64,000 nucleotides of DNA from CAWAND01 sp963727915 (GCA_963727915.1 CAVSID010000004.1:310001-374000), one strand, 5' to 3'. Positions 29,777-39,570 are shown, counted from the stretch's first letter. A program made the numbers and translations. The notes: generated from the letters alone by a model not told the origin.

Positions 29777-30831
29777 ATGCTTACTGACCTGCTCGAACTG
29801 GCGCACGAGCACGGCGCATCCGATCTACACCTCAAGACCGGCTCACCGCCCGTCCTGCGCGTGGATGGCCGCCTCGAAGTGCCCGCCGACAAGCCCATCC
29901 TTGACACGGAGGATATGAGAACCCTGTTCCAAGAGCTGACCAACGAAGCCCAGCGTCAGCAGTTCGACGAAGACCTGGAAATGGATTTCTCCTTCCAGCG
30001 CGGCGATCTAGAACGCTACAGGGTCAACGCCGCCATGCAAATGGGCGAACTTAGCATCTCCATGCGCCGGTTCATCCTCGAAGTCCCGGCACTGGACACG
30101 CTGGGGCTGCCGCCTCTGTGTGGGGAGTTGGCGCTTCGGCAGCAGGGATTGGTCCTGGTCACGGGGCCAACCGGCAGCGGCAAGTCAACCACCCTGGCGG
30201 CGATGATCCAGCACATCAACCAGACCACCGCCCGCCGCATTGTGACCGTGGAGGATCCGGTTGAGTACGTCTATGGCGACCAAAAATCCGTCATCACCCA
30301 GCGTGAAATCGGCCGTGATACGCACTCCTTCGCCCTGGCCGCACGCCAGGCCCTGCGCCAGGATCCGGACGTGATCCTGGTCGGTGAGATGCGCGACCCG
30401 GAAACGATGGCGGCCTGCTTGACCGCAGCTGAAACTGGTCACCTAGTGCTGTCTACACTCCACACCAACAGCGGAGCCCAATCCATCGACCGCATAGTCG
30501 ACAGCTTCCCGCCCCACCAGCAATCGCAAATCCGAATGCAACTGTCTTTGACCCTGGTAGCTGTGATCTCGCAGCGCCTCCTCCCGCGGGCCGATGGCCC
30601 GGGCCGGATCCCGGCTGTCGAATTGATGCTTGCCAACTCGGCTATCCGCAACCTGACCCGTGAAGGCAAGACGCATCAGATTGCCAACGCTATCCAGGCC
30701 GGGCGGGACGTCGGCATGCAAAGCATGGAACAGGCCTTGGTCGACCTGGTGCGAGGGGACAGGTGCGCCTGGAAGATGCCCGTCCGCTGGCCGGCGACCC
30801 CGAGACTTTTCGATCTCTGCTGAGCGCCTGA
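29777..30831 (+). CDS. pilT: Pilus retraction ATPase PilT (frameshift near the 3' end)
   Basis: About 350-residue retraction motor. Residues show the PilT N-terminus (HGASDLHLKTGSPPVLRVDG), Walker A GPTGSGKST near 136, VEDPVEYVY near 158, Walker B DPDVILVGEMRD near 196 and the His box GHLVLSTLHTN near 220. The last residues of the open frame are not family-like; one extra base near 30755 restores GQVRLEDARPLAGDPETF and a stop at 30829-30831. A two-ATPase set (PilB and PilT) means pili that can retract, as for twitching or DNA uptake. Confidence 0.94.
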
Positions 30832-30853
30832 GACCTGTCCCTATACTCATCCC

Positions 30854-30919
30854 AAACCGTGCAAAACCGTGCAATCTGCTGTAAGGCCGTTGTAAGTCAC
30901 AGATAGTCATTCCTGTGAC
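30854..30919 (+). promoter_or_regulatory. Repeats and inverted repeat upstream of pilA
   Basis: AAACCGTGCA occurs twice in tandem (30854-30863 and 30864-30873). Downstream, GTCACAG (30896-30902) and CTGTGAC (30913-30919) form an inverted repeat with a ten-base spacer. The inverted repeat overlaps a possible promoter (GTCACA, 17 bases, CATACT). These look like regulator-binding sites for the pilin gene. Confidence 0.5.
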
Positions 30920-31029
30920 ATACTGGAACTGGTTGCAGCCAGAACCTTATTCAGAACGGCACGTGGCACATTCACATCCAATTGTTCAAATGGGAATTCA
31001 TTCCCGCCAGATCCAAGGAGGAACCTGGA

Positions 31030-31407
31030 ATGTTCAAGAAGTTGACCAAGAAACTGATGAAAGAGGAAACCGGCTTTACCCTGATCGAACTGCTCGTTAC
31101 CATCGCCATCCTGGGCGTGCTTGTTCGGGATCGTGACACTGACGCTGTACAGGTCTCGGATCAGACGCTCAGTCAACCGCATGCAGCGGCGGAACTGGGC
31201 GTGGTTCAGTCCGCCGTCGACATCTACATGGCGGACAACAATTACGCGGATCTGTCCGCGGATCCCCCCTCAGATCAAACGGTGTCCGGTGCCGTGATTG
31301 ACACAGGCGATACGGCATGGGGCGATGCGTATCTGCGGTCTATGCCCACAACGGGTACCTACACTGTCAATGCCGCTGGCGACGTGAGCCAGGACTCTTG
31401 TCCGTAG
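31030..31407 (+). CDS. pilA: Major type IV pilin PilA (two compensating frameshifts)
   Basis: Prepilin of about 125 residues: a short Lys-rich leader, the cleavage site G^FTLIELLVTIAILGVL with Glu5, then a globular domain (AAAELGVVQSAVDIYMADNN) with a short disulfide-free C-terminus. The membrane helix is broken: in the +1 frame residues after GVL read FGIVTLTL, so one base seems inserted near 31120 and one lost shortly after. AAGGAGG with good spacing gives a strong ribosome site, expected for the major subunit. It is followed by a terminator. Confidence 0.88.
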   Translation: MFKKLTKKLMKEETGFTLIELLVTIAILGVLVRDRDTDAVQVSDQTLSQPHAAAELGVVQSAVDIYMADNNYADLSADPPSDQTVSGAVIDTGDTAWGDAYLRSMPTTGTYTVNAAGDVSQDSCP

Positions 31408-31439
31408 ATCCGTCCGGTTTCTAATTTCGGGAACGAGAA

Positions 31440-31470
31440 GGGCGCCCTTGTCAGGGCGCCCTCTTGATTC
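31440..31470 (+). terminator. Terminator after pilA
   Basis: GGGCGCCCT / AGGGCGCCC with loop TGTC, followed by TCTTGATT. It lies 33 bases after the pilA stop and could serve the convergent response regulator gene as well. Confidence 0.75.
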
Positions 31471-31501
31471 CCGGCATGCCAGGAAGGCTGTCTTCTGCTT
31501 A

Positions 31502-31519
31502 TCGTGAAATTCCTCACAA
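31502..31519. promoter_or_regulatory. Palindrome TTGTGA-N6-TCACAA, site 2 (one mismatch)
   Basis: TCGTGAAATTCCTCACAA differs from the ideal by one base. It overlaps the stop region of the response regulator gene at 31514 and lies between two convergent genes, so a direct promoter role is unclear. Confidence 0.4.
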
Positions 31520-32374
31520 ACTCCCATGCTTGGGCAGCCGTGCCATGACGGCCTCGGCATAACGCAGCCCGATGGCGATCTCTTGCGCCGCCTGCCGGTC
31601 CAGAGTAAGCGTCGCCGGGCTGGCAAACAACACCAGCCCCTTCCACGCCTGCCCGGCACCACCCAACCGGGCCGCCGAATAGCGGCCCACATCCACCGCC
31701 TGCAAGGCCCGGCGAACCGACTCTGCACCGGGTCCTCGACCGATTTCGGAGGTCTCGCCACTCGAGACCTCCGATCGCTCCAGGATGGCGGCCAAGAAGC
31801 TGCCCGGGCTCAGGTCGAAGGGCCCTGCGCCGAGGTTCTGGATGAAGCGCAGCGCCTGCTGTTCACCCCTCTCGGAGGCGACGGCCAGCGTGGTCGCCCC
31901 CTGTGGGCCGGCCCCGACCAACCAGACCAGCTCCGAACGGAACATGACCAGCAGATCCAGCCCGACTTGCACCCATTCGGGCTGGCCCATGCCGCCGGGC
32001 GCCGAACGGGCGGCCAGCCAGTCTCTCACCTGAGACACCAGTTCGGCGTGCGAGATCATCTTGCCGAGAAACTCATCCGCTCCGGCCGACAGCGCCCGAG
32101 CGCGGACTTCCTCGCCCACGATGGCCGAATACATGAGGATGGTCTCAGAGGCCGTGTCGGGCTGGGCCCGGAGCCGTCGGCAGACTTCGAAGCCATCCAT
32201 CCCGGGCATCATGGCGTCCACCAGCAGCAGGTCAGGGTGATGCTCGGCGGCCGCCTCAAGTGCGTAGGCCCCACTGCCAGCCCGGATGACCTCAAAGCCC
32301 TGCTTCTCAAAGACCAGCTCGAGAAAATCGAGGACCGTCGGCGTGTCATCGCAAATCAGGATCTTTTGGCTCAC
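31514..32374 (-). CDS. Response regulator with C-terminal roadblock-like/unknown domain
   Basis: About 286 residues. The N-terminal receiver has ILICDDTPTV, the phospho-acceptor in LLLVDAMMPGMDGFEV and a GADEFLGKM switch region. The C-terminal ~150 residues (WVQVGLDLLVMFRSELVWLV) are not a DNA-binding domain and look like an alpha/beta sensor-like fold that I cannot name. The start is GTG at 32374, seven bases after AGGGGAAA, so it overlaps the end of the upstream membrane gene by 29 bases and is probably translated with it. Confidence 0.75.
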   Translation of the reverse strand: MSQKILICDDTPTVLDFLELVFEKQGFEVIRAGSGAYALEAAAEHHPDLLLVDAMMPGMDGFEVCRRLRAQPDTASETILMYSAIVGEEVRARALSAGADEFLGKMISHAELVSQVRDWLAARSAPGGMGQPEWVQVGLDLLVMFRSELVWLVGAGPQGATTLAVASERGEQQALRFIQNLGAGPFDLSPGSFLAAILERSEVSSGETSEIGRGPGAESVRRALQAVDVGRYSAARLGGAGQAWKGLVLFASPATLTLDRQAAQEIAIGLRYAEAVMARLPKHGSL

Positions 32375-35325
32375 AGCTTTTCCCCTGGTCTTCTTGAACG
32401 TCAGCTGCAGGTGGTGATCCATCACCTGCCTCGGCCTCGAAGAACTTGTCCCGCGCAAATCCCCAGCGCTCGTGAACCGTCGAGGGGTCGTGGTTGTTCT
32501 CGATCAGCCAGTCGGTGAGCCGCTGTTTCCTAGCCTCTTCGTCCAGCGCATCGCCTGGCTGGAAGCCCTCATCGTCCATCTGCATGCCGCAGATCGGACA
32601 ATGGACGACCTGGAAGGGATAGGTCACCGCCGTCGGCGGACCAATCTCGGCCAGCAGGAACCCACAGTTCGAGCACGGTGCGTATTCCTGCGGCTCCTCT
32701 TCGGCCGCGTCCGGGACAGGCATCGGCGGCAGATAGGTCCGTCGCTCCCACAGCTCTGCCCCGACAATGCCCAAAATACCCATCGCCAGTGCCGCCAGGC
32801 CCAGCCAGGGCCACACGGTTCCAAAGGGATGATAAGTGATGGTCACAGTGTGTCGGCCAGCCGGCAGGTTGAGCTGCATCAGGTGTTGATAGGGCGACAG
32901 CGAGACGGGTTGGCCGTCAATGGCAGCCCGGAAGCGGGGGGAGTAGGTGAAGCTGACCAGCGCCGAGCCGACATCGGTCGGCAGGTCGTAATCAAACCGC
33001 AACCCCGTGCCGCCGGTCTGCCAACCCGTGATCGGGATCTTCGGGTAGCTCACCGAAGTATCCAGATCCACGCCCTGGAGCACGATCCCTCGGATGCGGT
33101 CCACCAGCGCCTGATTCGTCGTCTCTTGAGCGTAGTACAGCAGGTTGAGCCCCACGAACCAGATCCTGCCCCGCCCTACGTCCCGGTACCCGAGAACGTC
33201 GAAAGACCTCCCCTCATACGTCACGCTGCCGAGAACGCCGTTCAGGCCCTGGTAGGCTGCGCCGGACCAACCTTCTGGTGCCAGATCGGCGATGGGCAGA
33301 CCCTCAGGCAGTCCCGCCGCCTCAGCCTGCCACGACAGGTTCATGGTGCCGGTCAGGTTGAGCTTCACCACCGTCACCCCAAAGAAATCCAGCGTCTTGC
33401 CGAACTGGTCTTCCATCCCGGACAGATCGGTGACGACCGTCCCACCCGCCTCCAAAAACCGGGTTAGGCGATCTATGTCCCCTTGCGGCAAGGCGCCGGC
33501 TGCCTCAAAGCGATACAGGCCAAGCACGGGGTGCTTGTCGAAGTCTTCGGCGGGCAGGGCAGCCAGGCTGGTGCGATCGGCTTCTTCGGCGAAGGGGAAG
33601 GCCCCCAACAGCGGATTGAGGCGGTCACCCACCACCAGCATTTGGCGCTCTGGAAGTGCCTGGACATAGCCGGGCGCCTGCGGCTTGGTCCAGACCTCAT
33701 AGCGGCCGCTGGATTGCCCAAGCTGGAAACCCGCTCCGGCCAGGCTCGATCTGGCCGCCGACACGTCACTGGGCACGCCTGCCACTACCGCCCCCTGAAC
33801 GTTCCACAGTCCGAGCAGGCGGGAAAGATACTGGCTCCCCCAAACAGGCGCCGAGAGATAGCGGCGCAGCGCATCCTGTTGCGGCGTGTTTTCCAGCGCC
33901 CAGCCGTTGACGATGGGGGCCGCCTTGGCGGCGAAGTAGACCTCCTGATCGGTTGGCTCCGGGTAGGTCATGAGCACAGCCCGCGCCGGGGAGGCTCCGG
34001 TGAGGCTTCGGGCCAAGACATCGCCCATCTCCGCCTGGGCTTGGGGGAAGGGAACGTTGTACACACGTTGGATTGTCGGAATGACGTCCAGCGCGACCAG
34101 ACCGACAACGACGGCAGTCCTCAGCAATCTGGCCTTGACACGGAAGGGAACAATGCCAGCCGCCGCCACCGGGAGCGCAAAGCTGGTGAAGTTGAGGAAC
34201 CTCTTCTGGCAGCAGCTGGCTGCTGAGCGGCACGAGATCGAACAAGACGCCTGCCGGACCAAAAGCAAGCCACAGCGTGATCAAGCCAGAAACCAGCCAA
34301 GCTGTTCGGCGTGGCTCCGGCCGGCTGATGGCCGCCAGGATGGCCAGCGCCAGCACACCTAATCCGAGACTCACAGCGCCCGGACCCCCAAGCCAGTCTG
34401 GAAGCAGCGTGCCGGCGGGGGCGCTGAACAGCCCTACTTTCTCGACAGGCAGGAAGGGCACATTGGCAAACTCACCCCGACTGTAGGCCGGGAGCAGCCA
34501 GGGCGCCGCTCCAGCCAGGCCGAGCGCAATCCCCCCAAGCCAGTCCATAAGGCGACGCAGTTCGACGTCCGGATCGAGAAACAAGCGGGCGGCGACGAAG
34601 ACGCCCAAACCTACGGCGAACATGTAAGCTTGCTGTGGATGGGCCAGCAGAGTCCACGTCCACACAAGGCCGCTGGCAGCCACCCATGGCATCCGGCGGC
34701 GCTGGGTGGTCAGGCTCTTCTCGGTGAGCCAGGCGAGCAGGGGAAGGCCAAGAACCGCCAGGACGCGCGGGAAGTTCCCCTCGAAGAACATGGTCCTGAG
34801 CTGATAGGGGGCCAACAGCGCCAGGACGGCCCCCAACCCGCCGGCCCAGGGCCCCCACATGTCCGCCAAGAACGCATACACCAGCGCCGCGTAGGTAGCC
34901 AGGGCGAGGACAACGAACAGTTGGTAGGCGAGTGTTGGATCAGCCGTAAGATAGACCAGAGGCGTAAGCACCAGGGTGGTCAGCGGGGGGTAAAAGGTCC
35001 GGAATGGGTCGCCGAGATACCAGTTGGGCATCCAGGCGGTGGTCACGTAGGAGCGCAACCCGTGCAGCCGCATCTGCCCGGCGAGGTACTCGGCTTTGAA
35101 CAGGTGTCCCCAGGAGTTGGCCCCACTCGGATAGCCTGGGGCCGCCGTCCGGATCAGAATCACCAACAAGGCCAGGGCTAGGATCGCCGCTGGCCAAGCA
35201 TGCTTGCGGATAAGGTGCTGGGAAATCAGTCGGCCCAGAGGTCCACGGCGCGCCCGAGCCAGCGGGTCATCTGGCGGGTTCGGGGGCTCTTGAGGCCGCT
35301 TAGCCAATTGGGTGAGGTTGTCCAT
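32346..35325 (-). CDS. PTPS-related giant membrane protein with C-terminal zinc ribbon (one frameshift)
   Basis: About 990 residues when a frameshift near 34210 is bridged. The first ~400 residues hold about ten membrane helices and match the '6-pyruvoyl-tetrahydropterin synthase-related' membrane family (FPRVLAVLGLPLLAWL, HPQQAYMFAVGLG). The middle is a large extracytoplasmic part with a class I glutamine-amidotransferase-like stretch (FLEAGGTVVTDLSGME) and a late membrane helix. The C-terminus has C-x2-C pairs (CSNCG, CPICG), a zinc ribbon. The start overlaps the GT2 gene by 100 bases, so the true start may be nearer 35225. It resembles the TIGR03112-type partner of exosortase XrtG. Confidence 0.75.
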
Positions 35326-36669
35326 TCCGGCTGGTCACTCAGGGTCTTGAGCACACCGCTCAAGCGGAAGAAGTACACAACCATACGATAGAGCGGCAGG
35401 ACGGGCAAGTAGATAGCAGATTCGCGAAGCAGGCGCCGCTCGCTGTCGGCGCATATCGGCCAGGAAGCTATGAATTGGGCCAGGTCGGCCAGGACGTAGA
35501 GCACGTACATCAGTCCGGCGGCCTGAGCCACCATCGCTGGCTCGTAGCCCAACAGGGGGAACATGGGCATCAGAAAGCCCCATACCAGCCTCAGGAGCGC
35601 CAGCGCGTGATCCCGGCGAAGCCGGGCAGGCAGGCTTCGGCTCCAGTAGCGCTCGCCATGTCCAAGCCGGTCAGTGTTCATTGCCATCACTTCCAGCTCG
35701 CCACGCTGCCAGCGGACACGCTGAGAGAAGAGCTCTTCCCAGCTCACGGTCGGCGCCAGGTGCACCCTCACCTGGGGAAGATAGCCAATCTTCCCCGACT
35801 GCCTGCGCAAAGTCATCGTCACATCGGTGTCTTCGGAGACGGTCCGACCTCGGTAGCCGTTGACACCTCTGAGCGCATCCTTGCGAAACATGGCGCAGGC
35901 ACCCGAGAGCGTGAAGAGTTCATCGCGAATGGCTTCGGCGTGGCGGCCGATGCGGAAGGACTGGAGGTACTCGAGAAACTGTGACCCGGATAGGATCTTC
36001 TCGCTCAGAGTCAGTCTGCGGGTCAGCGGAAGGTCGTGTTCGTCGAGGTCGATGCGACCCATCCCGTCGTGTTTCACCAACAGATTGGAGTCGATGATGA
36101 GGTGTGCGGTGGCCGCTACGAGATCGGCGTCGAAACGGAAAGCGGAGACCGCCTGCTCGACAGCTTCAGGCTCGAGCACGACATCAGAGTTCGATGGTCA
36201 TGATCAGTTCGCCGCGGCAGCGGGCCAGACCCATGTTGACCGCCGCCGGCTTACCCAGGTGTTGGCCCTGGAGCAGTGTCATCACCCCGCCAAATTCGCG
36301 GGCCGGGATGACGCGATTGTGCAGACGAATGTGCCCGTTCCAGTGGGCATCGCCGTTGATGTGCCCCTGGACCACCTGCTCCGTCCGATCGGTCGATCCA
36401 TCGTTGATGACGATGACCTCGATCAGGTGGTGCGGGTAGGTCTGGGCTTTGAGGCTTGTGATGCAGCGATCGATATCCAGCTGTTCGTTAAAGGCTGGGA
36501 TCAAGACCGAGACTTTTGGCAGCTCTCGTCGAGGCAGGGGCGGATAAAGCCGGGCGAAGCCCCGGCTGCGGAAAACCAGCCAGGCGTCTCGCAGGGCCTG
36601 GAAGACGTCGATGACCAACGGCACCAGGACCCAAACGCCCCAGAAGAAGAGGAACTTCTCCCAGCTCAT
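35226..36669 (-). CDS. GT2 family glycosyltransferase, exosortase-associated type (one frameshift)
   Basis: About 480 residues. Membrane helix at the start (FLFFWGVWVLVPLVIDVF), then the GT-A domain: VSVLIPAFNEQLDIDRC near 53, VIVINDGSTDRT near 86, and the DxD motif as ELDSDVVLEP, which is rebuilt over a frameshift near 36180. The acceptor region has SEDTDVTMTL and the QRVRW motif (QxxRW) typical of processive beta-glycan synthases. Several helices close the protein. It follows the exosortase with a one-base gap and precedes the PTPS-related gene. It probably makes or adds a surface glycan. Confidence 0.88.
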
Positions 36670-36670
36670 G

Positions 36671-37294
36671 CTACGCGCCCTTCAACCATCTCAAAGCACC
36701 GCACGGCCCGAAACCTCCATGTCTCGCACGCACAAGTTGCAGCGTCGGCAGGGTCAGGAGCTTCCAGTAGATGACCACGATGCCAGCGAAGAAGACAAGG
36801 CGGGCTACTACGGCGTGCGCCCAGGGCACGGCAGGTTTGCCCAGCAGGTACACCATGCCCACGATCACCGAAAGTCGGACCAGGTTGACCAGCAGCGTCC
36901 CACCCAAGCCAAGCATCAAGCGCATGAAGCGATCGGCGGCGGGAACTCGCGGGTAGAACAGGATCAGGCCGATGAAGACGGCCGATTCGATCAGCGTTGA
37001 GCACTCGATCCCGACCGAAAGAACCGACCAGCCGCTGGGGTCCGGCACAACAAGCGTACCCGGCCCGAGTGTTGTCAGTCCCAGCCCGGCCAGGCCACCT
37101 AGCCAGGCAAGGGCGTCGATCTGCACGGCACCCAAAGGGACGTTCCAGCCCCCCGCTTCGCCGAACAAGACGATCAGGCCCGCCAGCCCAAAGGCGCCCC
37201 AGACATAGCCCATCAGACCCTGGCGCTTCCTGCGCAGGATCACCAAACCGGCGACGTACACCAGAACCGCCAGGCTCAGCCAGCCGTTGGTCAT
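36671..37294 (-). CDS. Exosortase-family cysteine transpeptidase (XrtG-like)
   Basis: 207-residue membrane protein with about seven hydrophobic segments. The invariant exosortase triad can be placed at Cys98 (GIECSTLIE), Arg140 (NLVRL) and His160 (PWAHAVVARL). Exosortases cut C-terminal sorting signals and attach the protein to a cell-surface carrier. It starts in an ATGA overlap with the upstream surface protein gene, and the GT2 and PTPS-related genes follow at once. This gene set is that of the XrtG system described from Gram-positive bacteria; the assignment here rests on motifs and neighbourhood. Confidence 0.82.
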   Translation of the reverse strand: MTNGWLSLAVLVYVAGLVILRRKRQGLMGYVWGAFGLAGLIVLFGEAGGWNVPLGAVQIDALAWLGGLAGLGLTTLGPGTLVVPDPSGWSVLSVGIECSTLIESAVFIGLILFYPRVPAADRFMRLMLGLGGTLLVNLVRLSVIVGMVYLLGKPAVPWAHAVVARLVFFAGIVVIYWKLLTLPTLQLVRARHGGFGPCGALRWLKGA

Positions 37295-37798
37295 CGGGCC
37301 CAGACCTCCTTGCGGCGCAAGATCCACAAGCCGGCCAGGCCGAGTGCCACGATGGAAAGGGGCCAACCCATGGTCGGCACGGAACTGAACTGGGTGGTCT
37401 TGAAATCGATGTCGCAGTTGTGCGAATTGCCCGTGCTCCAGCACAGGCTAACGGTGTAAGTGCCGGTGGATGGCGGGTTGGCATACCCCCATGAATCTAG
37501 AGAACGTTTCCCCGGTGTCCAAGTGCGGGGGATCTACCTGGTTCGTGAAGATCACCGTGCCCGAGGGGTCGCTGAGCTCGTAGTAGAGATTCGAGTTGTT
37601 GATTCGGTCCGCCGCCAAAACCGTGCTGGCGACGTTTATCCGATCGCCGGGTTGGGCGGCGCCCACCGCTGTCAGGCTCTGGATGCTCCCGAGGTTGGCC
37701 TTCAGCGGGGACGCAGACGCCCCGGCAGTCGCCATCAGGCTCACCACCAGGCCCCAAATCCCCGCCGCCAACATTCGTTTCTTACGCATATCCAACAT
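37291..37798 (-). CDS. Secreted protein with C-terminal sorting signal, candidate exosortase substrate (one frameshift)
   Basis: About 168 residues. Signal peptide at residues 1-30 (ending ATAGASAS). A beta-rich domain follows (YYELSDPSGTVIFTNQVDPP). A frameshift near 37490 leads into WGYANPPSTGTYTVSLCWS and then a tripartite C-terminus: SSVPTMGWPLSIVALGLAGL, a hydrophobic helix, and the basic RRKEVWAR. This resembles the VPxxx/IPTL-CTERM type of exosortase signals. It is translationally coupled to the exosortase gene, so it is the natural substrate candidate. The function of the domain is unknown. Confidence 0.75.
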
Positions 37799-37981
37799 GT
37801 GTTTCCGCGTGGTTCAACTTTCACCTTAAGGCTACCGCGCAGCCATGGATTCGCTCCATACAGGGTCCTTACAATGCAATTTGGGTGCCGTAAGGTGGAG
37901 GAAAGGTGGTGGGCGAGGCAGGCGAGAAGAAATCGCCCGGACAGGCGTTCTCTATTCGTCCAGGCTAAGATCCAGCCATAC

Positions 37982-37999
37982 TTGTGAATTTCATCACAA
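37982..37999. promoter_or_regulatory. Palindrome TTGTGA-N6-TCACAA, site 3
   Basis: TTGTGAATTTCATCACAA has perfect half-sites. It is about 185 bases upstream of the exosortase-locus start (37798, minus strand) in an intergenic region, and could control that operon. Confidence 0.6.
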
Positions 38000-38027
38000 T
38001 CATCGGAAGAGTCTTGCGTTGGAAGAA

Positions 38028-38059
38028 ACGCAGGGGCACGGCAAGCCGTGCCCCTGCGT
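38028..38059 (-). terminator. Strong hairpin between the lipoprotein and exosortase loci
   Basis: ACGCAGGGGCACGG / CCGTGCCCCTGCGT with a four-base loop. It lies 25 bases after the stop of the minus-strand lipoprotein gene. Only a weak T-run follows, but the position fits a terminator. Confidence 0.65.
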
Positions 38060-38084
38060 ATTGGTTAGCTTGCGTGGGCAAATC

Positions 38085-39356
38085 CTACGGCAGCTTCCAC
38101 AGGCTGATCTGATCGACGTCCGCCTTGAGATCGGGCGTCTGGGCGGAGCCAATGAACAAGCCGAATAGACCAGCATCGAACGTGCCGTCGGTCACTTCCT
38201 GGAGGAGCTGGCCATTGGCATAGACGGAAAGCTTCTTCCCGTCCCCCATGAAGCCCAAGACATTGGTCTGCCCCGGGCCGGCCTTGATGGCACTGCTCTG
38301 CGTCCAAGGGGTCAGGTAGGTGCTTTGATTCTCCGCCCCGTCCCAGATGCTCAGCCGGTAGCGGCCGTCACAGGTGAGCGAGAACAGGTAGCCGCTGCAA
38401 TTGCCGCCGTCACACACGCCGCGGGCGACGATGCCGAAGTGGTCACGCTCAGTACAGGTTTGGATGAATTGGCCCTGGGCTTCGATATAGAAGTTGTCGA
38501 TGGACGGCGTGCTCAGGGTCCAGCCATCGTAGAAATCGGGGTTGGCGGCGGTCATGTGCAGGACGCCATCGCCGATTGAGAAGCCGACGTGGTCATCAGT
38601 GTAGGTGGGCCAGGTCGACGAGGCGTCGAACGTATCGACTACTGTCGGCGGGCCTAGATTCGCCTTGGGATCGGTTGGGCTAAACGTGGCCGATGGCGCC
38701 GGCGTGGGTGTCTCCGTCCCTTCCGGAGTTGGCGTTTCCGTGGCAGCTTCCGCCGTGGCCGTCACCGACGTCACGGGGACGAAGAACACGTCCCAGCCGA
38801 AGTCCACCGAGTTGATCGAGCCCCCCTCTGCCAGGGTAACCGTTTGCGAAGCCACGCTGCTCGCAGACATGCCCTCCGGATGGGTCCAGGCGCCGCCGTT
38901 GAGGGCACCTGTGTTTTCCGGTTGGCCGGCGTCGATGGATACACAGTAGGTCCCTGGGTTCAGATCGGAGAAGCCGTAAGCACCGTTGGCATCGGTGGTG
39001 GCGGTTGCCAAGCCGAACGCCGGACAGGCCCCCGTCCCCAGCCGAACGACGACGCCCTCGATCCCCGTCTCTGACGCCTGCATGATACCGTCAGCCGACT
39101 GGCCGGAAGCCGCCTGGTCGTTGGGAACGCAGTCGGCGGGGCCTGCCTGGCCCTCGGCTGCGGGGGAACAGGCATCCTTCCATACGGTTCCCGACAGGCC
39201 GCCGGTTTTGGGCGCCGGGGTGGCGCTGGGGAAGATGAACGCCGTCGGCGTGGCACCGGGCGTCGTGGGTTGCGCTGGCAGGTTGCACCCAGCCAACAGC
39301 AGCGCCAGGCCTAGGGTCGTGCCCAGAGCGTTCCGAAGTCGAAGGCTTGACAGCAT
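38085..39356 (-). CDS. Lipoprotein with SdrD B-like and LamG/DUF1080-like domains
   Basis: About 423 residues. A lipoprotein signal with lipobox LLAGC (Cys ~24) anchors it outside. Residues ~50-190 form an SdrD B-like fold (SGTVWKDACSPA, GIEGVVVRLGTGACPAFG, AYGFSDLNPGTYCVSID). A Thr/Pro linker is followed by a C-terminal jelly-roll (VVDTFDASSTWPTYTD, YIEAQGQFIQTC, LSVYANGQLLQEVTDG) of the kind seen in carbohydrate-binding domains. GGGAGAAC precedes the ATG at 39356. It probably binds surface or external polymers; the ligand is unknown. Confidence 0.78.
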   Translation of the reverse strand: MLSSLRLRNALGTTLGLALLLAGCNLPAQPTTPGATPTAFIFPSATPAPKTGGLSGTVWKDACSPAAEGQAGPADCVPNDQAASGQSADGIMQASETGIEGVVVRLGTGACPAFGLATATTDANGAYGFSDLNPGTYCVSIDAGQPENTGALNGGAWTHPEGMSASSVASQTVTLAEGGSINSVDFGWDVFFVPVTSVTATAEAATETPTPEGTETPTPAPSATFSPTDPKANLGPPTVVDTFDASSTWPTYTDDHVGFSIGDGVLHMTAANPDFYDGWTLSTPSIDNFYIEAQGQFIQTCTERDHFGIVARGVCDGGNCSGYLFSLTCDGRYRLSIWDGAENQSTYLTPWTQSSAIKAGPGQTNVLGFMGDGKKLSVYANGQLLQEVTDGTFDAGLFGLFIGSAQTPDLKADVDQISLWKLP

Positions 39357-39570
39357 GGTCAGTTCTCCCATCCACCGTCGAATCTGCGCCGGATGCGTCG
39401 TCCGTCGATCGGGCGGAATGCGCCGCCATTCTAACCCCGGGCGGACAAAAATGCATCCGATGCGATCAACCGGGATTCTCGGCGACCGACCGGCCACAGC
39501 CTGACACCGAAGACCCATTTCAAGACAGTTCAAATTGGGCTATACTCGAAAACCTAGCGCCCAAAAAAAC

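Noticed and set aside
30921..30935. Sigma-54 promoter for pilA (TGGAACTGGTTGCA)
   Set aside because: The GG and GC elements are two bases too close for a -24/-12 promoter.
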